This document shows positions 6,820 to 14,139 of a stretch of 18,716 bases of DNA, piece by piece. Positions within the stretch are counted from its first letter, which is position 1. Every line of letters begins with the position of its first letter. A program made the position numbers and the translations under genes. The notes below the pieces were generated by a model. That model made no database searches and was not told the DNA's origin. It was given only the letters and a program-made list of their open reading frames with translations. This stretch comes from Bacillota bacterium (GTDB taxonomy: Bacteria; Bacillota; Clostridia; Christensenellales; SZUA-584), in assembly GCA_023415915.1 (NCBI GenBank), contig JAEZIZ010000089.1, positions 1 to 18,716 on the forward strand. The letters are read 5' to 3'.

Positions 6820-6874
6820 TTGACAAGTATATCGGCAGCCGATATACTTTATATCGTAAGCCGATATATCGGCT
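6820..6874 (+). promoter_or_regulatory. Promoter with two PadR-type operators
   Basis: TTGACA (6820-6825), a 17-bp spacer and TATACT (6843-6848) form a near-consensus promoter. Operator 1 is a perfect inverted repeat with 12-bp arms and a 1-nt centre at 6825-6849 that fills the spacer and -10. Operator 2 is a perfect 16-bp palindrome AGCCGATATATCGGCT at 6859-6874 over the early transcribed region. Both contain the shared half-site ATATCGGC/GCCGATAT, and their centres are about 29.5 bp apart, close to three helical turns. Confidence 0.88.
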
Positions 6875-6935
6875 ATCGTAATAAACAGTTTCCTGAAAAC
6901 CGCGGATTTTAAGGAACGTAAATGAGGTGATTTAA

Positions 6936-7259
6936 ATGCCTGAAAGCTTAGGCGCATTGACGGAGGCGGTATTCTACATACTGCTGTCGCTGTACCAGCC
7001 GCTGCACGGATACGGAATTATGCAGAACGTAGCAGAATTAAGCCGCGGGCGCGTGGCTCTGGGCGCGGGCACGCTATACGGAGCCATAAACACGCTGGTC
7101 GACAAAGGCTGGATAATACAGCTCGAAGAAAATATGGATTCGCGCAAGAAAGAATACGTAATAACGGCCGTGGGCAAGGCGGCGGTAGAGACCGAGCTTA
7201 ACCGCCTTGAAGAGCTGCTCTCTAACGGCAGGCGGATAACCGGGGGTGCAATGCAATGA
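6936..7259 (+). CDS. PadR family transcriptional regulator
   Basis: 107 residues, the short PadR-s2 type: a winged helix with LTEAVFYILLSLYQPLHGYGIMQNVAELSRGRVALGAGTLYGAINTLVDKGWI, wing LEENMDSRKKEYVITAVGKAAVETELNRLEELL. The phrases HGYGIM and LGAGTLYGAI are diagnostic. There is no separate ligand domain. The start is supported by GAGGTGA seven bases upstream. It overlaps the DUF2812 gene by ATGA (7256-7259). PadR-DUF2812 pairs are a frequent Firmicutes arrangement, and the two operators in the promoter imply control of both genes by this repressor. Confidence 0.93.
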   Translation: MPESLGALTEAVFYILLSLYQPLHGYGIMQNVAELSRGRVALGAGTLYGAINTLVDKGWIIQLEENMDSRKKEYVITAVGKAAVETELNRLEELLSNGRRITGGAMQ

Positions 7260-7795
7260 AACATGTGATTTGGAAGCCTTACTGGAATTACTTAAAAGAG
7301 GAACAATGGCTTAACGAAATGTCCAACTGCGGACTGGCGATGACAAGCTACACATGGTGCAGATACGTGTTCGAGGACGCGCCCAAAGGCGAATATATCT
7401 ACAGGATAGAGCTTATGGAGCACGGCGCGACACATCCCGAGAGCTTAAAGTATATTGAGTTTCTTGAAGAAACAGGCGTCGAATTCGTGTCGTCGTACAT
7501 GCATTGGGCATACTTCCGCAAGAAAGCCTCCGACGGGCCGTTTGAGCTGTATACGGATATCGGTTCGAAGATAAAGCACTTTAAACGGGTCTTCTGTCTT
7601 TGGGCGGGGCTTACGGTATTGGAGTTTTCCGCCGGAATAAGCAATATCGTTATCGGTTTTATTGAAAAGAGTTTAACCAACCTTATTCTCGGCATGTTCG
7701 TAACGGTACTGGGCGTCGCGTTCACGATACTTGCGTGGCAGGTTAAGCTGAAAATAAGCCAGCTGAAAAAAGAAAAGCGGATAAAAGAGTCTTAA
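7256..7795 (+). CDS. DUF2812 domain membrane protein
   Basis: 179 residues. The N-terminal soluble domain (about 1-110) matches DUF2812: EEQWLNEMSNCGLAMTSYTWCRYVFEDAPKGEYIYRIELME, then EYIEFLEETGVEFVSSYMHWAYFRKKASDGPFELYTDIGSKIKHFKRV. Two hydrophobic segments follow at about 115-135 and 143-162, and a basic tail ends the protein (KKEKRIKES). The function of the family is unknown; it almost always follows a PadR gene, as here with a 4-base overlap, and is presumably the effector controlled by that regulator. Two hairpins downstream end the operon. Confidence 0.9.
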   Translation: MKHVIWKPYWNYLKEEQWLNEMSNCGLAMTSYTWCRYVFEDAPKGEYIYRIELMEHGATHPESLKYIEFLEETGVEFVSSYMHWAYFRKKASDGPFELYTDIGSKIKHFKRVFCLWAGLTVLEFSAGISNIVIGFIEKSLTNLILGMFVTVLGVAFTILAWQVKLKISQLKKEKRIKES

Positions 7796-7808
7796 AGCAA
7801 CATACACA

Positions 7809-7834
7809 CCCTAAAAGCTCACGTCTTTTTAGGG
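7809..7834. terminator. First hairpin after the DUF2812 gene
   Basis: CCCTAAAA (7809-7816) pairs with TTTTTAGGG (7826-7834) and is followed by TTTATA. It has an A/T-rich stem and is weaker than the next hairpin, but could act in both directions. Confidence 0.5.
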
Positions 7835-7842
7835 TTTATAAG

Positions 7843-7886
7843 CGCCGCCGTACCCGTAACCGTACAGGCGGCGTTGCTTTTATATT
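7843..7886 (+). terminator. Rho-independent terminator of the PadR-DUF2812 operon
   Basis: CGCCGCC (7843-7849) pairs with GGCGGCG (7867-7873), extended inwards by GTAC/GTAC with one bulge, followed by TTGCTTTTATATT. The T-run is also the -35 region of the lipA promoter. Confidence 0.75.
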
Positions 7887-7902
7887 CCCTCTGCGGTATC
7901 AT
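7874..7902 (+). promoter_or_regulatory. Probable promoter of lipA-lplA
   Basis: TTGCTT (7874-7879), exactly 17 bp, then TATCAT (7897-7902). It directly abuts and partly shares bases with the upstream terminator tail. The leader to the lipA start is only about 15 nt and holds the AAGGAGG site. Confidence 0.5.
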
Positions 7903-7923
7903 AAATCCCACAAGGAGGCTTGG

Positions 7924-8775
7924 ATGGATACCAGCAAACCTGAATGGCTTAAGAAGAAAATAGACTTAAGGGCGCTTACCGAGATGCAGGCTTTGCTGCG
8001 CTCGCTTTCGCTTCATACCGTCTGCGAAGGCGCCGACTGCCCGAACAGGGGCGAATGCTTCAAAGCAGGCACGGCGACTTTTATGATACTCGGAGACACA
8101 TGCACGCGCGGCTGCAGGTTCTGCGCCGTAAACAAGGGCAAGCCCGCCCCGCCCGACCCATGCGAGCCCGAACACATTGCGGACGCTGCTGAGAAGCTCA
8201 AGTTAAAGCACGTAGTAGTTACAAGCGTTACGCGCGACGACCTTACTGACGGCGGCGCAGGCCACTTTGCCGCTGTGATACGTGCGGTTAAAAGCCGCAT
8301 ACCCGCAACGGTGGAAGTGCTCATACCCGACTTTAAGGGCAGCGAGCAGGCGCTTAATAAAGTAATCGAGGCAAAGCCGGACATAATAAACCATAACCTT
8401 GAGACGGTGCCGTCGCTTTACGATACCGTGAGGCCTAATGCAGTATATGAACGCTCGCTTGAGCTGCTGTTAAGAGTAAAACGCAGCGGTATAATAAGCA
8501 AGACGGGCATTATGGTCGGTCTTGGAGAGACTAAAGAGGAAGTGCTTTCGCTGATGGACGACATAGCCGCGCGGCACTGCGATATGCTGACGATAGGCCA
8601 GTACCTGCGGCCTTCGAAGTACCACATACCCGTCGCGGAGTACGTGCGCCCTGAAACGTTTGAGGCTTACAAGCGTGCGGCGCTGGAAAGGGGCATAAAA
8701 TACGTGGCAAGCGCGCCGCTTGTGCGCAGCTCTTATAACGCCGCCGAGGGCATCGAAGCGGTGAAAGCAACATGA
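7924..8775 (+). CDS. lipA: Lipoyl synthase
   Basis: 283 residues, the usual length. This radical SAM enzyme inserts two sulfurs into protein-bound octanoyl groups. The auxiliary cluster Cys are C34, C39 and C45 in CEGADCPNRGEC; the radical SAM cluster Cys are C60, C64 and C67 in CTRGCRFC. The family phrases TSVTRDDLTDGGAGHFA, NHNLETV, KTGIMVGLGET, TIGQYLRPSKYHIPV and the C-terminal RSSYNA, whose Ser ligates the auxiliary cluster, are all present, so it should be active. AAGGAGG lies 5-6 nt before the ATG. It overlaps the lplA start by ATGA, so the two genes form one coupled operon. Confidence 0.97.
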   Translation: MDTSKPEWLKKKIDLRALTEMQALLRSLSLHTVCEGADCPNRGECFKAGTATFMILGDTCTRGCRFCAVNKGKPAPPDPCEPEHIADAAEKLKLKHVVVTSVTRDDLTDGGAGHFAAVIRAVKSRIPATVEVLIPDFKGSEQALNKVIEAKPDIINHNLETVPSLYDTVRPNAVYERSLELLLRVKRSGIISKTGIMVGLGETKEEVLSLMDDIAARHCDMLTIGQYLRPSKYHIPVAEYVRPETFEAYKRAALERGIKYVASAPLVRSSYNAAEGIEAVKAT

Positions 8776-9743
8776 TATACATAAATTGCGACAGCACTGA
8801 CGCGAAATTCAACTTCGCGCTGGAAACATACGCTATGCATGAGCTTGATATTTCGGACGAATACTTCATGTTCTGGCGGACCTCCCCCACGCTGATGGTC
8901 GGCAGGTTTCAGAACACATTGTCCGAGATAAACATGCGGTACGCAAAAGAACATGATATTAACATAGTACGGCGCATAACGGGCGGAGGCACCATATACA
9001 CCGATTTAAACGGGTGGCAGTTTTCGTTTATAGTAAAGCGCAGGGGCAGCATAGAATTTAAGACGTTCACGCAGCCAATAATAGATGCGCTTGCGTCTCT
9101 CGGCATAGAAGCGCAGCTTACCGGCCGCAACGACTTGACTATCGGTGGCAGAAAGTTTTCGGGCAATGCGCAGTATATAGGCAGGGACTTTACGCTGCAT
9201 CACGGTTCCATACTGTTTGACACCGATCTTGAAGCGCTCGTGCGTGCGCTCAGCGTAGACGACGAGAAGATTGTCTCCAAGGGCATAAAGTCGGTACGGC
9301 AGCGGGTGACGAACGTTTCCGAACACCTTAAAAAGCGTATGACAAGCGTTGAGTTCCGCGACGCAATGCTATCGCATCTGCTGCGAGGCGCGGATACGTA
9401 CGAGCTTTCAAAAGCGGATATTGACAGGATAAGCGAGATTAAGCGATCCAAATTCGACACATGGGAATGGAACTTCGGGTCTTCCCCGAAGTTCAACGTA
9501 ACAAAAGAAAAAAGGTTCGCGGGCGGCAAGCTGTGCGCGAAGGTGCTTGTGGAAAAAGGGCGTATAGCCGCGATAAAGTTTTTCGGCGACTTTTTCGCTG
9601 CGGAAGGCATTGAAGAACTGGAAAAAGCGCTGGCCGGGTGCAGGTATGAGTACGCCGATATAAAAAACGCGCTTATTGCAGCGTGCGCCGGAGACTTTAT
9701 TTATAACATAACAACGGACGAGATATTAAGCTGCATCATATAG
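8772..9743 (+). CDS. lplA: Lipoate-protein ligase A (or octanoyltransferase-like relative)
   Basis: 323 residues. The N-terminal biotin/lipoate ligase domain (about 1-235) has RRITGGGTIYTDLNGWQFSFI and GRNDLTIGGRKFSGNAQ, whose Lys is the expected catalytic/lipoate-binding residue. The C-terminal accessory domain (about 240-320) starts near SKFDTWEWNFGSSPKFNVTKEKRFAGGKL, which marks the full two-domain LplA type that activates free lipoate with ATP. It starts within the lipA stop codon (ATGA). Paired with lipA and with no lipB in view, it may also attach octanoate for LipA to convert. That is inference; the presence of the accessory domain favours LplA over the one-domain LipM or LipL enzymes. 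Confidence 0.93.
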   Translation: MIYINCDSTDAKFNFALETYAMHELDISDEYFMFWRTSPTLMVGRFQNTLSEINMRYAKEHDINIVRRITGGGTIYTDLNGWQFSFIVKRRGSIEFKTFTQPIIDALASLGIEAQLTGRNDLTIGGRKFSGNAQYIGRDFTLHHGSILFDTDLEALVRALSVDDEKIVSKGIKSVRQRVTNVSEHLKKRMTSVEFRDAMLSHLLRGADTYELSKADIDRISEIKRSKFDTWEWNFGSSPKFNVTKEKRFAGGKLCAKVLVEKGRIAAIKFFGDFFAAEGIEELEKALAGCRYEYADIKNALIAACAGDFIYNITTDEILSCII

Positions 9744-9763
9744 CCGCATATTAACAAGGAGAT

Positions 9764-9800
9764 TCCTTCCGACCTTTCCCACCTCCCTCATCCGAGGAGC
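9764..9800. repeat. Palindromic dispersed repeat, partial copy 2
   Basis: It begins after ACAAGGAGATTC and ends with CTCCCTCATCCGAGGAG (9783-9799), the copy-4 core lacking one G. The leading ACAAGGAGrTTC is shared with copy 4 at 10216-10226, in the same orientation, so the match extends beyond the palindrome. Confidence 0.65.
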
Positions 9801-9815
9801 TTTCTCTTGTTGCAT

Positions 9816-9862
9816 GGCTCCCTCAGAAGAGGGAGCTGTCGCTGGAAGGCGACTGAGGGAGG
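9816..9862. repeat. Palindromic dispersed repeat, copy 3, overlapping the DUF559 gene end
   Basis: Two hairpins in a row, CTCCCTC-AGAA-GAGGGAG and GTCGC-TGGAAG-GCGAC, then TGAGGGAGG, which can alternatively pair with the left CTCCCTCA to enclose the second hairpin. It holds the last dozen codons and the stop of the DUF559 gene. Confidence 0.8.
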
Positions 9863-10218
9863 GATATCTGTTTCTTAACAATACTATCTATAACAGTACA
9901 TACCCCTTCAAAATTACATGAAATATCGAGATTCGCAAAGCGCAGCACTTTGAGGTTATATTTTTCCAAGGTCTTTGTCCTGTTTTCATCATATCTTATC
10001 TTTTCGGCGGTATAATGGCCGCCGCCGTCCAATTCAACAACAATTCCAGCCTTTGCACAATAAAAGTCAGCGATATAATTGTCTATGACTTTTTGGCGCT
10101 GAAACCTTATAGGATATTTGGATAAAAACCCGTACCAGAGTTTTCGTTCCTGTGGCGTTTGATTTTTTCTCAATACTTTTGCTATTTGAATAAGATCTTT
10201 ATTGTAATCCAATGACAA
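9823..10218 (-). CDS. DUF559 / Vsr-like endonuclease domain protein
   Basis: 131 residues from a TTG start. The DUF559 core runs from about residue 12 to 115: LRKNQTPQERKLWYGFLSKYPIRFQRQKVIDNYIADFYC, then GIVVELDGGGH, and NRTKTLEKYNLKVLRFANLDI. D51 and E62 are the likely PD-(D/E)xK-type metal ligands, and H68 lies in the conserved GGGH. The fold is related to very-short-patch repair endonucleases; activity is untested for most members. The last residues (about 120-131, PQSPSSDSSLF) are encoded by repeat copy 3, and the ribosome binding site AAAGGAG, nine bases before the TTG, lies inside repeat copy 4. The gene is therefore physically merged with the repeats on both sides. It is convergent with lplA and follows lspA on the same strand. 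Confidence 0.85.
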   Translation of the reverse strand: MSLDYNKDLIQIAKVLRKNQTPQERKLWYGFLSKYPIRFQRQKVIDNYIADFYCAKAGIVVELDGGGHYTAEKIRYDENRTKTLEKYNLKVLRFANLDISCNFEGVCTVIDSIVKKQISLPQSPSSDSSLF

Positions 10219-10270
10219 GGAGGTTCACTCCTTTCGGCACTTCGTGCCACCTCCCTCATCCGAGGGAGGC
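10216..10270. repeat. Palindromic dispersed repeat, copy 4, upstream of the DUF559 gene
   Basis: It contains GGCAC-TTC-GTGCC (10236-10248) and CTCCCTCATCCGAGGGAG (10251-10268), identical on the other strand to the core of copy 1. Read on the minus strand it carries CCGAAAGGAGTGAACC, which supplies the Shine-Dalgarno sequence of the DUF559 gene. Confidence 0.8.
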
Positions 10271-10286
10271 ATCTTGTCGAAGAATT

Positions 10287-10811
10287 TTATTCTTTTCCGT
10301 CCAGAGCGGGTTTTTCTTCGTCTTTGCTGTCCTCGTCTTTTTTATCTTTGTCTTCTTTGGGGCGGTACATGAATATTACATAAATGCCGAGCATTATTGC
10401 GCCTATCACAAGGCACATGTCTGCGATGTTGAATATCCACGGAAAATATAAGTCCTTGAAGTTAAATAGGTCGCGCACGTGGCCTATGAACACCCTGTCA
10501 ATGAAATTGCCTATAGCGCCGCCTATTACGAGCGACAGGCTTATTTTGAGAAACAAGCCCTGCCGGTGGCGCGTCTTTATCATCAACACCGCGCCGACAA
10601 TGAGCACTATCACCGTAACGATTATGAAGAACACCTGAGCTCCCTGTAATATACCGAAGGAAGCGCCTTCATTCCCTACATATGTCAGCTTAAAAACGCC
10701 GGGTATAACCGTCATCGTATAATCCGGAAGCTGCAGCAGCATGGGAACAAGCAGGAATTTTGTCAGCTGGTCAGCGGCGACTGCGAGCGCGATTATTATT
10801 ATCTGAAGCAT
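10287..10811 (-). CDS. lspA: Lipoprotein signal peptidase II
   Basis: 174 residues. LspA is the membrane aspartyl protease that cuts signal peptides from diacylated prolipoproteins. Four membrane segments (about 3-20, 59-79, 88-104, 130-148) and all family motifs are present: ADQLTK at 13-18, NEGASFGIL at 47-55, GGAIGNFIDR at 97-106, VRDLF, and WIFNIADMCL. The catalytic Asp pair should be D105 and D131. The C-terminal tail of about 25 residues is unusually charged (KEDKDKKDEDSKDEEK) and cytoplasmic; such tails vary between species. GGAGG is five bases before the ATG. It is the last gene of the minus-strand cluster, 32 nt after plsY. Confidence 0.96.
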   Translation of the reverse strand: MLQIIIIALAVAADQLTKFLLVPMLLQLPDYTMTVIPGVFKLTYVGNEGASFGILQGAQVFFIIVTVIVLIVGAVLMIKTRHRQGLFLKISLSLVIGGAIGNFIDRVFIGHVRDLFNFKDLYFPWIFNIADMCLVIGAIMLGIYVIFMYRPKEDKDKKDEDSKDEEKPALDGKE

Positions 10812-10843
10812 TCATACCTCCAAAATATTTATACGTTCAGCGT

Positions 10844-11449
10844 TTACAGCTGATTCTCTTTGCCTTCGGCCAGCCGCTTTATATTCGCCCTGTGAGAATA
10901 GAACACCAGCACAAGCAACACGGTAAACGTGATCGGTATCCATAACGTAGCAACCGGGAACAGCACCTGCGAAAAGAAGAGCACCCATGAGCATATGGTT
11001 ATAAGCGCGGTGCCTACGAGGGAACCCACGGACATCGTCTTTGTTATCGCGATTATTACGACGCAGCATAGAAAAACTATAATCGCAGGCCATGTGAGCA
11101 GCACAAGAAATGCCCCGAAGCATGTAGCGACTCCCTTGCCGCCGCGGAAACTGAGAAACACCGGCCATATATGCCCGAGTACAGCCGCCAGTCCGCCAAT
11201 GCAAGCGCCTTCCCAACCGGCAAGATTCAAGCCGATAAACGCCGCGGCAAGGCCCTTTAATACGTCTCCTGCAAACGTTATAAGCCCCGGCACCCAGCCG
11301 TAATTGCGTATTACGTTCGCCGTGCCTGCGTTGCCGCTTCCCACTTCGCGTATGTCTTTGCCTTTGAATATCTTGCCTGTAATATAACCAAATGAAATAC
11401 AGCCTATGACGTAGCCTATGACTGCGCTTAAAATATACATCCAGACCAT
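10844..11449 (-). CDS. plsY: Glycerol-3-phosphate acyltransferase PlsY
   Basis: 201 residues from the ATG at 11449; AAGGGAG lies seven bases upstream and the der stop codon is one base away. An upstream in-frame ATG would give an N-terminus overlapping der and is rejected. PlsY transfers an acyl group from acyl-phosphate to glycerol-3-phosphate, the first step of phospholipid synthesis. Family motifs: SFGYITGKIFKGKDIREVGSGNAGTANVIRNYG, GDVLKG, LGHIWPVFLSFRGGKGVAT, and HRANIKRLAEGKE at the C-terminus. Five or more membrane segments are evident. In the phrase GSGNAGTANVIR the usual GATN is GTAN, a mild variation. Coupled to der upstream and followed by lspA. Confidence 0.95.
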   Translation of the reverse strand: MVWMYILSAVIGYVIGCISFGYITGKIFKGKDIREVGSGNAGTANVIRNYGWVPGLITFAGDVLKGLAAAFIGLNLAGWEGACIGGLAAVLGHIWPVFLSFRGGKGVATCFGAFLVLLTWPAIIVFLCCVVIIAITKTMSVGSLVGTALITICSWVLFFSQVLFPVATLWIPITFTVLLVLVFYSHRANIKRLAEGKENQL

Positions 11450-11450
11450 A

Positions 11451-12782
11451 CTAAGACTCCCTTGGACCTTTATTGTTCTTGTTTCTTGCAACCAGCTTAA
11501 TGGGCGTGCCCGAAAAGTCAAACGACTTGCGCAGATAGTTTTCCAGATACCTGAGATACGAAAAATGCATCAGCCTCGAGTCGTTAACGAATAAAACAAA
11601 ATACGGCGGGGCGGCGCTTACCTGCGTCGCATAGTATATTTTAAGGTTCCTGCCTTTATCGGAAGGAGGAGAAACCATCTCGACAGCCTCGAATATGCAG
11701 TCGTTGAGCAGCCCCGTCGTTATGCGGCGCTGGCCGTTCTCCCTCGCTTCGCCGAGCAGTTCGAAAAGCTTTGGCAGCCTCAAACCCGTCTTTGCCGAGA
11801 TATAAACGGCCTTGGCGTAGTTCATGAACGCGAGTTCTTTGGCTATCGTTTTATCGAACTGCGCCGTTGAATGCGTATCCTTCTCCACTGCGTCCCATTT
11901 GTTGACCGCTATTACACACGGCTTGCCCTCGTCGTGCACAAAGCCCGCTATCTTTACGTCCTGTTCTGTAATGCCCTCGAGCGCGTCTATCATAACTACC
12001 ACGGCGTCAGAGCGCCTCACGGCTGCGAACGAGCGTATTACGCTGTAGCGCTCAATTGATTTGTCTTCTATACGCGCCTTTTTACGTATGCCCGCCGTGT
12101 CGATGAGTATATAATCCTTTCCGTCGCGCGTGAACGGAACGTCTATCGCGTCCCTCGTCGTGCCGGCTACGTCGGATACAATAGTCCTTGCCTCGCCTAT
12201 TATTGCGTTTACTAGCGAAGATTTGCCCACGTTGGGCTTGCCCACGACGGCTATTTTGAACGCCTCGCCTGTCTGCTCGTCGGATAACGGGAAGTTTTTA
12301 ATTACCTCGTCGAGAAGGTCGCCAAGGCCCAGCCCTTGCGCCGAAGAAATAGTGAACAGGCTCTCCATACCTAACGCGTAAAAGTCGTAAGCCGCCGCCT
12401 CGTCCGATTTCGTGTCCGCCTTGTTGACGACTGTTATGATAGGCTTGCCTGCGCGCCGCAGCATGTCCGCAACCTCGTAATCCGCCGGAACTATGCCTTG
12501 CTTTGCGTCCACAAAGAACAGTATCACGTCCGCTATATCCACCGCGAGCGACGCCTGATGCCTCATCTGCACGAGTATCTCATCCGAGCTTTCGGGGTCT
12601 ATGCCGCCTGTGTCAATAAGCGTGAACTGACGCCCGAGCCATTCCGCGTCCGCGTATATGCGGTCGCGAGTGACGCCCGGCGTGTCCTCTACTATTGATA
12701 TTCTTCTGCCCGCTATCCTGTTGAAAAACGTGGACTTGCCGACGTTAGGCCTGCCGACGACAGCCACAAATGGTTTTGCCAT
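11451..12782 (-). CDS. der: Ribosome assembly GTPase Der (EngA)
   Basis: 443 residues with the unique double-GTPase layout. Domain 1 has GRPNVGKS at 10-17, DTPGVTRDR, DTGGI and NKAD. Domain 2 (about 178-345) has GKPNVGKSS, DVAGTTRDAID, DTAGIRKK and NKWD. The C-terminal KH-like domain (about 350-443) has the phrases APPYFVLFVND, LRYLENYLRKSFDFSGTPIKLVAR. Der is essential for maturation of the 50S subunit. Start ATG lies 3 nt after the DUF512 stop; plsY starts 1 nt after its own stop, so expression is coupled in a cluster order (DUF512-der-plsY) widely kept in Clostridia. Confidence 0.97.
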   Translation of the reverse strand: MAKPFVAVVGRPNVGKSTFFNRIAGRRISIVEDTPGVTRDRIYADAEWLGRQFTLIDTGGIDPESSDEILVQMRHQASLAVDIADVILFFVDAKQGIVPADYEVADMLRRAGKPIITVVNKADTKSDEAAAYDFYALGMESLFTISSAQGLGLGDLLDEVIKNFPLSDEQTGEAFKIAVVGKPNVGKSSLVNAIIGEARTIVSDVAGTTRDAIDVPFTRDGKDYILIDTAGIRKKARIEDKSIERYSVIRSFAAVRRSDAVVVMIDALEGITEQDVKIAGFVHDEGKPCVIAVNKWDAVEKDTHSTAQFDKTIAKELAFMNYAKAVYISAKTGLRLPKLFELLGEARENGQRRITTGLLNDCIFEAVEMVSPPSDKGRNLKIYYATQVSAAPPYFVLFVNDSRLMHFSYLRYLENYLRKSFDFSGTPIKLVARNKNNKGPRES

Positions 12783-12785
12783 TAT

Positions 12786-14045
12786 CTACCTACCACTGCA
12801 AAGACGCTCGGCGAATTCGTATCCGTCCGCCACGGGAAATATTTTTACACTAAGCGCTCGCTCAAGCTCCGAAAGCTTCATATCGTCAAGGAAAAGCCCG
12901 TCGCGCAGAGAATCCGCCGGAATGAGCAGCATATCGCCCAGCTCTTTTCCGGACAGCGCCGCAATATAGTCCCTGCCTCCGAGCAGCCCCGAAACGGTCA
13001 CTCCCCCGCCAAACGTAATATTCTTTACGCTGTATACTCTTGCATGGGGATTCATCGACGCAAGCTCTTTAATGTAAGGATATGCGTCCTCTCCCGTCGC
13101 TATGCTCAAGGTTCCGCCCCCTGAGCAGCCCGCTTCGCGCGCCTCAGATATGAACTTCGCCATCATTCCCACGCCGTTCTCTATCTGCGGAAAAGTTTCA
13201 TATTCCTCCGCGGGAGGCAGCTTTGCTCCCGCCTTTATGTAAAACTCGTCCGCAGCGAAAACGAAGCGCGTGCATAGTTTATTTAAACATTCTTTCTGCC
13301 AATTTTCAACCCTTTTGATTACCTCCTCCGCATCGCTCTTTGACACCGGGCTTAATCCACGGAGCCCTTCGCGATGCCCGGTAAGCCCTACGGGAACTAC
13401 GGCAAGCGACGCCGCCGCTGGATGAAGCTTCTTTAAAAACGAGTATGTTTCCTCCAGCTTTTCCCCATCGTTATACCCCGGGCACAGCACTACCTGTGCG
13501 TGAAAGCTTATACCGTACGCGGCTAGCTTTTTGAGCAGCGGCTTTATGGGCACGGCGGCCGGATTGCCCAGCATTGATTTGCGCAGCTCTTCGTCCACCG
13601 TATGCACCGATATATACAGCGGAGACGCTTTGCGCCGTATTATCCTTTTTACGTCTTCACTTTTTATAGTCGAAAGCGTGACGAAATTCCCCATCACGAG
13701 GGAGTAGCGCCAGTCCTCGTCCTTAATATACAGGCTCTTCCTCATGCCTTTGGGAAGCTGGTCGACAAAGCAGAATACGCATTTGTTGCCGCATACGCGC
13801 TTTTTGCCGAGCAATGGCTGTGTAAACTCAAGGCCCAGCGGCTCGTCCTCGCCTTTACGGATGACAACTGTTTTTGTTTCGCCCCGACGCTCAAACCTTA
13901 CTTTAAGTTTCTTGCGCGAGCTGAACCATATGTAGTCTATATAATCTATGAAATCCTCGCCGTTAATGGATATGACGCGGTCGCCTGTATTAAGCCCTGC
14001 ACGGTGCGCGGGGCTTCCTGCCGCTACGCTCTCAACCTCAAACAA
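12786..14045 (-). CDS. DUF512 radical-SAM-like protein with N-terminal PDZ domain
   Basis: 419 residues from a TTG start at 14045. That start is chosen because AAGGAGG ends 7 nt upstream; the GTG two codons earlier touches the Shine-Dalgarno sequence and is too close. Residues about 1-60 are a PDZ-like domain (VAAGSPAHRAGLNTGDRVISINGEDF). A CxxxCxxC cluster follows in CGNKCVFCFVDQLPKGMR (C85, C89, C92), then YIKDEDWRYSLVMGNFVTLSTI and an elongated TIM-barrel-like region, ending in the DUF512 domain with PPAEEYETFPQIENGVGM. The family is widespread in Clostridia and Cyanobacteria, next to der, and has no established function; the iron-sulfur enzyme role is inferred from the motif. Confidence 0.9.
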   Translation of the reverse strand: MFEVESVAAGSPAHRAGLNTGDRVISINGEDFIDYIDYIWFSSRKKLKVRFERRGETKTVVIRKGEDEPLGLEFTQPLLGKKRVCGNKCVFCFVDQLPKGMRKSLYIKDEDWRYSLVMGNFVTLSTIKSEDVKRIIRRKASPLYISVHTVDEELRKSMLGNPAAVPIKPLLKKLAAYGISFHAQVVLCPGYNDGEKLEETYSFLKKLHPAAASLAVVPVGLTGHREGLRGLSPVSKSDAEEVIKRVENWQKECLNKLCTRFVFAADEFYIKAGAKLPPAEEYETFPQIENGVGMMAKFISEAREAGCSGGGTLSIATGEDAYPYIKELASMNPHARVYSVKNITFGGGVTVSGLLGGRDYIAALSGKELGDMLLIPADSLRDGLFLDDMKLSELERALSVKIFPVADGYEFAERLCSGR

Positions 14046-14074
14046 AGGCACTCCTCCTTCGGTCGCTCGCGTTA

Positions 14075-14080
14075 TTATAC
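14075..14080 (-). promoter_or_regulatory. Possible -10 element before the DUF512 gene
   Basis: TATAAT on the minus strand, about 30 nt before the TTG start, in an AT-rich gap between two genes. No convincing -35 is seen, so an internal promoter of the cluster is only suggested. Confidence 0.35.
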
Positions 14081-14139
14081 ATTAATTTGCCGGTTTGCGC
14101 CAGATATATGCCAAAAGCTCGGAAAGCGTCTTGCTACGC

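Noticed and set aside
9764..10270. CRISPR array from the repeated CTCCCTC motifs
   Set aside because: Copies are irregularly spaced, differ in orientation and length, and a protein gene lies between them.
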